DNA from: Alteromonas sp. M12
GTDB lineage: Bacteria > Pseudomonadota > Gammaproteobacteria > Enterobacterales > Alteromonadaceae
Length of the DNA stretch: 64,000 nucleotides
NCBI RefSeq assembly: GCF_037478005.1
Contig: NZ_CP144164.1
Location: 1,798,001 to 1,862,000 of the forward strand
Reading direction: 5' to 3'
The stretch's first letter is position 1. Every line of letters begins with the position of its first letter. The translations under genes and the position numbers were made by a program. Positions 1 to 6,923 of the stretch are shown here, in pieces. The notes beneath the pieces were generated by a model. The model was not told the DNA's origin. It saw only the letters and a list, made by a program, of their open reading frames with translations, and searched no databases.

Positions 1-1
1 T

Positions 2-646
2 TGCGCCGCATATCATCCTTGGTTAAAAGTGAATCAATACAATCCCGATGGCCAAGTTGGCGGTACACCTAAGATTATTAATCCTTCTGCGGTGGCAGCT
101 GGCGTTATCGCGGCAAGTGAATTACAGCATGGATTGACCCATGGTCCTGCGAATCGACTAGCTAAATCGGTATTTTCTTTACAAATTAACGTCTCCGAAG
201 ATTTTCATAATCAGTTGCATCCAATAGGTATCAACGTCTTTGTGCAGCAGCGCGACGGCATTTGGCTAAGTGGCGCAAGAACCATTAGTCAGCAGCGCCA
301 ATGGAGGCAACTCAGTGTGGTCAGACTAATGGTGATGTTGAAAAGGGTGCTGTTACAACAGATGCAGTGGGTGGTATTCGAACCCAATACCCCAGCGTTA
401 TGGCTAGATGTGAAGTTCAAACTAGAGAGTTTTTTGAAACAACTGTTTATTGCCGGCGCCTTTCAGGGGGCAGCTCCTGAGCAGGCCTATTTTGTACGTT
501 GTGATGAAACCTTAAATAACGCTCAAATTATCGATTCGGGGAGGTTAGTTGCGCATATTGGAGTTGCTCCAGCAGAGCCCTTGGAATACATCGTTTTACA
601 GTTTATCCGTGAAGCCGATGGGTCTTTGAGAATGGTGAGCAAATAA
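2..646 (+). CDS. Contractile tail sheath protein, C-terminal part (5' truncated by window)
   Basis: The frame is open from the first bases of the window, so this is the 3' end of a longer gene; a GTG at 29 is internal, not the start. The visible ~214 residues match the C-terminal region of phage/eCIS sheath proteins: a 'YHPWL' segment, 'NPSAVAAGVIA', 'GLTHGPAN', 'INVFVQQRDGIWLSGARTIS', then 'QWVVFEPN', a 'FLKQLFIAGAFQG' helix and 'YFVRCDETLNN'. In this family the C-terminal domain forms the inner sheath layer that grips the tube. Only one sheath gene is visible; eCIS loci often have two or three, and any others would lie upstream. The TAA stop overlaps the ATG of the tube gene by one base (TAATG). 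Confidence 0.93.
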   Translation, partial: CAAYHPWLKVNQYNPDGQVGGTPKIINPSAVAAGVIAASELQHGLTHGPANRLAKSVFSLQINVSEDFHNQLHPIGINVFVQQRDGIWLSGARTISQQRQWRQLSVVRLMVMLKRVLLQQMQWVVFEPNTPALWLDVKFKLESFLKQLFIAGAFQGAAPEQAYFVRCDETLNNAQIIDSGRLVAHIGVAPAEPLEYIVLQFIREADGSLRMVSK

Positions 647-1182
647 TGGAAACACGATTTCTACTGTCAAATTTCAATTTTGAAATTAGCTTAATTAAAG
701 CTGCAAATATTGAATCTGGGAGCAATCTTTCGCCAAGTGCAAATAGCAGCGGTAAAGATGTGTTGGGAGATGGAGGCTTCGCTGAATGCAGCGGTTTAGA
801 AATACAAATGGACGTGCAACAGATTCAAGAAGGTGGACGAAATGATGGTGTAATCCAGCAAGTTGGTTACGCCAAATATCAAAATCTAGTGCTCAAAAGA
901 GGCATGTTTTATAACAGCGATAACAAACTTGCCACAGATGTTTGGGAATGGATTCAATCGGTGGTGGGAGGTAGCCTGCCGGTTACTCGGTATGACGGCA
1001 TTATTAAGGTCTATGGTCATCGAAAAAACACGTCCAAAGATGCGCCAATTATTGCTACTTGGGCTTTTGACCGGGCATTGCCCACTAAAGTCAGTGGCCC
1101 CAGTCTCAATGCAAAAAGCGGTGATGTTGCATTAGAGGAACTGCACTTAGCCCATGAAGGTTTACGGATGTTAATTGATTAG
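646..1182 (+). CDS. Inner tube protein (T4 gp19-like phage tail protein)
   Basis: 178 aa, usual size for gp19/Hcp-like tube subunits of contractile injection systems. Seen: an N-terminal 'NFNFEISLIKA' strand, 'GFAECSGLEIQMDVQQIQEGG', 'YQNLVLKRGMF', 'VWEWIQSVVGG' and a C-terminal 'LEELHLAHEGLRML', the classical order of motifs in the family. Subunits stack as hexameric rings inside the sheath and form the channel that is fired. An insertion of about 20 residues (NIESGSNLSPSANSSG) after the first strand is longer than in minimal tube proteins. The gene directly follows the sheath and overlaps it by one base, so sheath and tube are probably translated in a coupled way. Confidence 0.93.
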   Translation: METRFLLSNFNFEISLIKAANIESGSNLSPSANSSGKDVLGDGGFAECSGLEIQMDVQQIQEGGRNDGVIQQVGYAKYQNLVLKRGMFYNSDNKLATDVWEWIQSVVGGSLPVTRYDGIIKVYGHRKNTSKDAPIIATWAFDRALPTKVSGPSLNAKSGDVALEELHLAHEGLRMLID

Positions 1183-1221
1183 TGTTTTAAACATTGTGAT
1201 AACAATATAAGGATTGTATTA

Positions 1222-2709
1222 GTGAGTAATTTAGTAAAAGCAACATTACAAAAGGTCTTGGCTGATGAAGCGGAAACCGAAGATGGTGAAGCTTTTCCTG
1301 TGCAATTTAATCCGTCCTCATTAAAAATACGCATTACCAATCAAATTGAAGGCGGTCGTTCAGCAGCCAAACAGGTGCGTCAACAAACGGGGAATAGCTC
1401 TCGTGTCCTTAGCATGGAACTTGTTTTTGATACTGCCGATGAAGGCAGTCAAAATGCGCCTGTTTCGGTGCGTCAAAAAACCAAACAATTAGAACAATTT
1501 ATATCCACACCAGAAAACAATCCTGATCCGCCTCCTAAACTTAAATTCAGCTGGGGAGACCTTACCGTCGTTGGTATTGCTGACAGTATTGATGTCAGTC
1601 TGGAGCACTTTGCAGCTAACGGGTATCCGTTAAGAGCAAAGGTTAATTTAAGTATAAAAGAGCAAGACCCGACAATCGTTTTTAAGCCTGCAAATCGCGG
1701 TACTGGCAATGCAAAAAGTCCAGGAGCGAAGTCTGCATTACCAGGAGCTGGAACTAATTTAGGCTTCTCTGCAGGTGTGAGTATGGGGGCGGGATTAGGT
1801 GTCTCTGCAGGCATAGGTATTAGCGCTGGTATAGGTGTTAGTGCCGGTATCGGCTTATCCGCTGGAGCAAAAGTGGGTTTAGCGTTAGAGGGGGAAATGG
1901 GCGCTGAGTTCGCAGCCAGAATGGGAGTAGACCCAGCCGCATGGCGAGGCTTGGATACTGGCTCAAATGGAGGGGGAAATCTTGCCGCCGGCAGTCAGGT
2001 TGCGTTTAATTCAGCCTCAGATAGTAGTCCTGGTATCGGTGTTAGTAGTGGTGTAAATGCCGATTCAGATGTTAACCAAAAAGCATCTTCGGCTTTAAAT
2101 TTGTCCAATTCCTCAGAGTCAGATATTGCCGGCTCTATGGTTTCTGCAAATAACAAAGGCGATGCTGATTCTGCGGGCAAAGCAATGTCTAGTCTCGGTG
2201 GTATTGGTGCAACGATTAATGCCGTTAAATTTCAAAAGAATCAACAGCAAACCCAAATGAGTGTGTCTGCATTTGGTATCAATAGCGATTTGTTCAGTTC
2301 TGTTAGTTTGGCCGATCGAGATCTCGCCATTGCAACTGATAACAATGCGTCTATTACCCGTACCCCTCTGGTTCGAGCACACAATACAGGTGTTACAAAA
2401 GCATCAGATGAATCTGCTGTTCTCTCAGAAGTTATCGATCAAAGAGCGATCACCTATGGTCAAGGCATTCCATTAGAGCCTTTATTTGGCGTGTCGCAAA
2501 CTCAAAGCCTTATGAAAGTGTACACAGACCGTGATAGTTCCATTGCTCGCAATACGCGAGATGTCCCTTTTAGTTCTAACGCCTCGACTCCGGCTTGGGT
2601 GGCTTTACCTCACAAAGATACTCAGCGACAAGCAATTGATTCTGGGTCAAAGGGGAGTTCAAGTTCGGGCCAATCGAGTGCATGTCTATGTAATGGAGTA
2701 ATGAAATGA
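1222..2709 (+). CDS. eCIS tube-initiator-like protein (Afp7/CIS_tube type) with long low-complexity tail
   Basis: GTG start with an AAGGA-type ribosome site at about 1210. Residues 1 to ~155 resemble the contractile injection system tube domain found in Afp7-like proteins ('FPVQFNPSSLKIRITNQIE', 'LSMELVFDTAD', 'KLKFSWGDLTVVGIADSIDV'), which links tube to hub. Family members usually end in a LysM domain; none is seen here. Instead ~165-400 is rich in Gly, Ser and Ala, with a short tandem motif 'SAGIG(V/I/L)' repeated around residues 183-216, followed by Ser/Asn/Asp-rich sequence and a terminal 'SSACLCNGVMK' with two cysteines. The tail has no function that I recognise. The stop overlaps the next small gene by four bases. 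Confidence 0.82.
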   Translation: MSNLVKATLQKVLADEAETEDGEAFPVQFNPSSLKIRITNQIEGGRSAAKQVRQQTGNSSRVLSMELVFDTADEGSQNAPVSVRQKTKQLEQFISTPENNPDPPPKLKFSWGDLTVVGIADSIDVSLEHFAANGYPLRAKVNLSIKEQDPTIVFKPANRGTGNAKSPGAKSALPGAGTNLGFSAGVSMGAGLGVSAGIGISAGIGVSAGIGLSAGAKVGLALEGEMGAEFAARMGVDPAAWRGLDTGSNGGGNLAAGSQVAFNSASDSSPGIGVSSGVNADSDVNQKASSALNLSNSSESDIAGSMVSANNKGDADSAGKAMSSLGGIGATINAVKFQKNQQQTQMSVSAFGINSDLFSSVSLADRDLAIATDNNASITRTPLVRAHNTGVTKASDESAVLSEVIDQRAITYGQGIPLEPLFGVSQTQSLMKVYTDRDSSIARNTRDVPFSSNASTPAWVALPHKDTQRQAIDSGSKGSSSSGQSSACLCNGVMK

Positions 2710-2876
2710 CCGCCTATATTGAGCGCATTGTAACTGAAGTGGTTGTTCAACCTGAGCGTGAGCAAGGTAAACAAGAAACGGATATGCGCTATCTAGAACA
2801 ACAAAAAATAGAAGCAGCGATTAAACGTCAATTTAGTAAATCACAACGAACTAAAGCAGAAGGTTTGGATGACTGA
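2706..2876 (+). CDS. Small eCIS protein, DUF5908-like (56 aa)
   Basis: A 56-codon gene that begins at the ATGA overlap with the preceding stop and ends with an 8-base overlap into the following hub gene; this double overlap is the main evidence that it is real. The product starts 'MTAYIERIVTEVVVQPE' and continues as a charged helix ending 'RTKAEGLDD'. The beta-like 'IERIVTEVVV' start resembles DUF5908 proteins, small polypeptides that sit between the tube-initiator and hub genes in many eCIS clusters. Similarity is by eye and short, so the family name is tentative; the coding call is firmer than the family call. Confidence 0.68.
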   Translation: MTAYIERIVTEVVVQPEREQGKQETDMRYLEQQKIEAAIKRQFSKSQRTKAEGLDD

Positions 2877-3945
2877 CTCGCTATTTTTTAACGCCAAACC
2901 AGCATTTAACGTGGATGGTGAAGACATCAATGAACTGATTCGAGATGTGGTGTACATGAGTGTAAAAGAGGGGCTAGACGGACTCAAAACCCTTGAAGCA
3001 AGGTTTACCGCAATTGGACCAATGGCAGGGCAAAGAGCAGAGAGTTTGTTGTATTTAGATGGACGTTATTTGGATTTCGGCAAACAGGTGAAAGTAGCCA
3101 TTGGTGCAGGTAGCCGGCAGCGATTGATTTTTAATGGCTATATCAGTGCGTTGGAAATCCATTTTGAAGAAGGACAAGAGCCAGAATTTAGTTTTTGCGC
3201 GGAAGATAGATTGATGGATTTGCGTATGACTCGTATCTCAAAAACCTACGAAGAAATGAGTGATCAACAAATTGTCGAGGAAATCGCCAACCAACATGGT
3301 TTACAAATTGAGGTGGATGCGGATGGACCTACTTATAACCAAATTCAGCAGTGCAATATGAGCGATCTTGCATTTTTGCGGGAGCGCGCCCGTTTACTGC
3401 AAGCAGAAGTATGGGTAGATGCTGAAACCTTACATTTTAAAACGCGAGATAAGCGCAGTGGCACTAGTTTGACGTTAATTCGAGGCACAGATTTGATGCA
3501 GGTACGGGTAAGTGCAGATTTAGCCCATCAAAAAACAAAAGTGCACGTCGCTGGATATGACGCTACACAAAAACAACCCATCGATGAGTGGGTAGATGAA
3601 GATGCCATTAGCAGCGAAATCGGAGCAGGGCGTTCAGGTGTCAGTATCTTGAAAAATGCCTTTGGTGAACGGATTAGCAAACGCGTAATGGAAGTGCCCT
3701 TGCAAGCTGAAGAGGCTTCAGTTTGGGCGATAGCTGAGATGCAACGCAGGGCGCGGCAATTTGTAACTGTCAATGCCATATCGGTAGGTGTTGCAGATTT
3801 AGTAGTCGGTAGCTCTATTACTTTAGAGCAAATTGGAACACCGTTTTCTGGAGATGGTTATTACGTGACTAAGCTGGAGCAATTATTCACCTTGGCGGAG
3901 GGGCATCAAACTCATTTTGAAGCTCAACGAGCATATATTAATTAG
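2869..3945 (+). CDS. Baseplate hub protein, phage late control D (gpD)/VgrG N-terminal type
   Basis: 358 aa, typical for gpD-like hub proteins. Motifs: 'DINELIRDVVYMSVKEGLDGLKTLEARF' near the N-terminus, 'GYISALEIHFEEGQEPEFSFCAEDRLMDLRMTR' (split-barrel strand region), 'QIVEEIANQHGL', 'QIQQCNMSDLAFLRERARLLQAEVWVDAETLHF', and a C-terminal 'YYVTKLEQLFT'. These match the gp27-like half of VgrG. Here hub and spike are two genes, as in P2-like phages, not one fused VgrG. The trimer is expected to join the tube end to the spike encoded next. The start overlaps the small upstream gene by eight bases. Confidence 0.9.
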   Translation: MTDSLFFNAKPAFNVDGEDINELIRDVVYMSVKEGLDGLKTLEARFTAIGPMAGQRAESLLYLDGRYLDFGKQVKVAIGAGSRQRLIFNGYISALEIHFEEGQEPEFSFCAEDRLMDLRMTRISKTYEEMSDQQIVEEIANQHGLQIEVDADGPTYNQIQQCNMSDLAFLRERARLLQAEVWVDAETLHFKTRDKRSGTSLTLIRGTDLMQVRVSADLAHQKTKVHVAGYDATQKQPIDEWVDEDAISSEIGAGRSGVSILKNAFGERISKRVMEVPLQAEEASVWAIAEMQRRARQFVTVNAISVGVADLVVGSSITLEQIGTPFSGDGYYVTKLEQLFTLAEGHQTHFEAQRAYIN

Positions 3946-4007
3946 CGAGATGGATTTATTTATACAATTTTCAATTGAGGATACAACATGCATTTAAGGA
4001 GTGGCAG

Positions 4008-4667
4008 ATGACAAATCAATATGCGCCTGATGGCGGCAGACAACGCTATTTCGGTGTTTATCCGGCGATAGTGGTAAATCTTGTTGATCCTCAAAATTTG
4101 GGAAGAGTGTTAGTCAGTTTTCCTTGGTTGAGTGATTCAAATGTTGAAGCTTGGAGTACGTTGACTACACCTTATGCGGATGATGATCAAGGTTTACAAA
4201 TTATGCCTGAAGTAGATTCTCAAGTGGTCGTTGCGTTTGAGGCAGGTAATTTACGTCGACCATATATTATCGGTTCTTGTTGGAACGGTGCGGCTGTGCC
4301 ACCGGAACAAGCTGAAGATGCAAACAACATTCGTACTTTAAAAACCCGCTCGGGAAGTGAACTTAAATTTGATGATAGTCAAGGAGCAGCCAAAATTACA
4401 TTAAAAACCGCAGGTGGGCATGAACTGATATTGGATGAGGCATCGAGTGCCATAACGTTGACACATTCAGGAGGTCATAAAATCGAATTTTCAGCGTCTG
4501 GTGCCATCGAAATTACCGCTAATTCTACGGTTGAATTGAACGCTGCGGCGTTTAACGTGCACGCACCAGTGGCTAATTTTGACGGTATTATCAATTGTAC
4601 AACGCTCATCGCCAGTGCCGCTGTAGTGTCACCTTCTTATACTCCTGGGGTAGGTAACTTATGGTAA
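4008..4667 (+). CDS. Central spike protein, baseplate gpV/gp5 OB-fold type
   Basis: 219 aa from ATG 4008, chosen because AAGGAG (3996-4001) lies 6 bases upstream; a TTG at 3975 is in frame but has no site. Residues ~12-100 are a gp5 OB-fold: 'YFGVYPAIVVNLVDPQNLGRVLVSFPWL', 'DDQGLQIMPEVDSQVVVAFEAGNLRRPYIIGSCWNG'. The rest is a series of short alternating strands ('KLDD', 'AKITLKTAGGHELILDE', 'ITLTHSGGHKIEFS', 'AIEITANSTVELNAA') typical of the triple-stranded beta-helix needle. No PAAR tip domain is seen in this protein. Together with the hub gene it makes up a split VgrG. Confidence 0.9.
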   Translation: MTNQYAPDGGRQRYFGVYPAIVVNLVDPQNLGRVLVSFPWLSDSNVEAWSTLTTPYADDDQGLQIMPEVDSQVVVAFEAGNLRRPYIIGSCWNGAAVPPEQAEDANNIRTLKTRSGSELKFDDSQGAAKITLKTAGGHELILDEASSAITLTHSGGHKIEFSASGAIEITANSTVELNAAAFNVHAPVANFDGIINCTTLIASAAVVSPSYTPGVGNLW

Positions 4668-4674
4668 CTCTGCC

Positions 4675-6519
4675 ATGTTAAATACATCAGAGCATCCTTG
4701 GAAATTGGTTGGTCCGTGGTATCGTCCTTCTTCTTTAGGTGGTTACGCGGTCACCAAGACGGCTTTAAACCGCTTTTCTGCTCCTATTATTCAGAAATAT
4801 GCGGATGCTAATTTTGCGAACAATCTTGTCAATGAACCGCAGCACTCATTGCGCTTTAATAGTGAAGACTTTGTTCAACCTTTTAGTGCTGATCCTAATC
4901 AGGTGATTACTCCCATAGAGCGCGCGCAGTCTCACACTCCTTTGAAACTTTACCTAGATACCCATAGCCGTTTTTATGTTGTGGTGTGTGAATTGCATTG
5001 TGATGTGGCTGGGTTCCCGCAAGTCGAGCGTAACAAAGTGTGTGAAGCAGGATTTGTGGTTCGTCGTCGTGTGCCAGTTATCACACCGGAACTAAAAGGC
5101 AAAGTTGAGACCTTATTACAGCAACGCAGCCAACTGCAAAATGACCTCAATAAAGTCAATATGCAAGTAAAAACAGCACAGTTGCAAGAATCTCAACAGA
5201 GCAGCGATATTAGTGGACTGTTAAAAACCAAAAGCGCGCGATTATTTTCTGGTTTGCAGTCTGGTACGGCTGAAAAACTCACTGAAAAGCTGCAAGACAC
5301 CAATGGACAGTTAGACCAATTGAGCCAAAGCGGCGACATTAAAATTGAACTACAAGGTTGGAAGTCCAGTGATTTAAAAGGCGTGGGAAACTGGCTCCCA
5401 ATTGAAGAAACACCTGAGCAGATTACAGAACAGGTAATTCCCATGTATCCGCTTATCGCTGATCCAACTAATCCTAATCACTCTGCCAATGGCAAAACCC
5501 TTTGGTTTGGCGTTATACCAACTAGTTTAGCTGATGTTGATAGCAACAATAATCCAAGGTTTGATGACGCTGATCTATATGAAATACGTTGTTTTGTGCG
5601 TCGACACCATAGTCAATTCCCCATTCAGAAAAACCACACTGACTGTTGCGGTGATGTAATTTGGAGTGAAGCAACCGAAGGTTATAAAATTGCTGCTCAT
5701 TTTGATCTAGATGGCACTAGCCATCGACCGGTAAATATCAAATTACCTGACTTACCGGCTATTCGTAATCAAGTCAATAATGCCCCTGCAGGGCGAGGAG
5801 CAAGTGCTCGGATTATAGCTCCAGCGGAGTCGTCCCTTAACTTTGCCACTGATAGTATGGATATGCCCCAAGGCGGAGAGCCGTTAACTCGCGCGGGTCA
5901 GCAAATCTGTTTCTTCTCGATTTTTCTTTTTTTCATTGTTGCGATGTTTTTATTCCGTCTGTTTTTACCTATTTTGCTATTCATTTTCAATTTATGGTTT
6001 TTGCTAAAACTAAAATTTTGTATTCCACCCTCATTTCAGTTTGATGCGGGCTTGGTGGGCAGCTTGAATTTTGACGGTTCTTTTGGCGCAGATTTTAATG
6101 CCTCGATTGATGCTCATGTCGAACTGATGACCGAATTTACGGCTGATTTAGCGGTTCAGGTGGCCATTGAAGGTCCCGATTTGGAAGCTAAATTTAATCA
6201 ACCGAATTTCAGTATCACTGTAAATAAAGGAAAAGATAACGAAAAAACCTACGTGGATGAAGGGGTTTTGGCTAACGACTTAGGATTAATGATAGCCAAC
6301 GGCATCAATGCCAGTGACGACATGCGAGCTGACATCAAAAATGGTGGCGATAGCCCAGGTTTAAGCAGTCTCAGTTTGAATGAACTGGCGGGCATTTTTA
6401 TCGCTATGCAAACGGAGTATCAAGACGTAAAACACCCTGAATTAGCGGGGATACTGCCCACTCCTGATAGTGGCTTAGTGTACTTTGAAAAAGTTGAATT
6501 GAACAAGGAGGCTGCATGA
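4675..6519 (+). CDS. Unrecognised eCIS baseplate-region protein with ~40-residue hydrophobic segment
   Basis: 614 aa, no family recognised with confidence. Residues ~1-130 look beta-rich; ~138-220 is Gln/Leu-rich and likely coiled coil ('LLQQRSQLQNDLNKVNMQVK'); ~225-350 has 'LWFGVIPTSLADVD' and several cysteines (C306, C324, C325 region). Residues ~411-450 are one very hydrophobic run ('FFSIFLFFIVAMFLFRLFL' then 'PILLFIFNLWFLL'), long enough for one or two membrane passes; the remainder is acidic/polar. The gene sits between spike and gp25 and overlaps gp25 by four bases, so it belongs to the operon. Such a segment is unusual for a soluble tail part and suggests membrane anchoring or insertion; this is inference. 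Confidence 0.6.
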   Translation: MLNTSEHPWKLVGPWYRPSSLGGYAVTKTALNRFSAPIIQKYADANFANNLVNEPQHSLRFNSEDFVQPFSADPNQVITPIERAQSHTPLKLYLDTHSRFYVVVCELHCDVAGFPQVERNKVCEAGFVVRRRVPVITPELKGKVETLLQQRSQLQNDLNKVNMQVKTAQLQESQQSSDISGLLKTKSARLFSGLQSGTAEKLTEKLQDTNGQLDQLSQSGDIKIELQGWKSSDLKGVGNWLPIEETPEQITEQVIPMYPLIADPTNPNHSANGKTLWFGVIPTSLADVDSNNNPRFDDADLYEIRCFVRRHHSQFPIQKNHTDCCGDVIWSEATEGYKIAAHFDLDGTSHRPVNIKLPDLPAIRNQVNNAPAGRGASARIIAPAESSLNFATDSMDMPQGGEPLTRAGQQICFFSIFLFFIVAMFLFRLFLPILLFIFNLWFLLKLKFCIPPSFQFDAGLVGSLNFDGSFGADFNASIDAHVELMTEFTADLAVQVAIEGPDLEAKFNQPNFSITVNKGKDNEKTYVDEGVLANDLGLMIANGINASDDMRADIKNGGDSPGLSSLSLNELAGIFIAMQTEYQDVKHPELAGILPTPDSGLVYFEKVELNKEAA

Positions 6520-6917
6520 CCCAGTCGTCCCCACTGAAGGCATTTTTAGGCAAGGGCTGGGCATTTCCAGTCCAACCTAGCCAAGCAGATAAAACTATCG
6601 CTTATGTTGAAGGTGCTGAAAAAGTGCGACAGTCAATTTGGATGATTTTGCAGACTGAGCCTATGGAGCGAATTATGCGACCTAATTTTGGCTGTGGTTT
6701 ACGACGTTACTTAATGCAACCGAATAATTCTGCTACTTGGTCTGGGATACAGCGGGATATTGAACGAGCTCTTAGCCGTTGGGAACCAAGAATAAAGCTC
6801 GAAGAAGTCAAAGTGAATGGTGGCGAAGATCCCTCTGTCGCAATGATCAGCATTCGATATTCTCATGTTCAGGACGGAAGTCGTGAAAATCTTGTATTTC
6901 CCTTTTATCTGGAGTAG
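6516..6917 (+). CDS. Baseplate wedge protein, GPW/gp25 family
   Basis: 133 aa, the normal size for gp25/TssE-like proteins. Seen: 'GWAFPVQPSQADKTIAYVEGAEKVRQSIWMILQTEPMERIMRPNFGCGL', the conserved core in which the 'EPMERIMRPNFGCGL' stretch corresponds to the family's E-P-G-E-R hallmark, and C-terminal strands 'MISIRYSHV' and 'ENLVFPFYLE'. The protein belongs to the baseplate wedge and contacts the first sheath ring (Afp9 position). The start overlaps the previous stop by four bases (ATGA); the next gene starts six bases after its stop. Confidence 0.93.
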   Translation: MTQSSPLKAFLGKGWAFPVQPSQADKTIAYVEGAEKVRQSIWMILQTEPMERIMRPNFGCGLRRYLMQPNNSATWSGIQRDIERALSRWEPRIKLEEVKVNGGEDPSVAMISIRYSHVQDGSRENLVFPFYLE

Positions 6918-6923
6918 CTAAGG

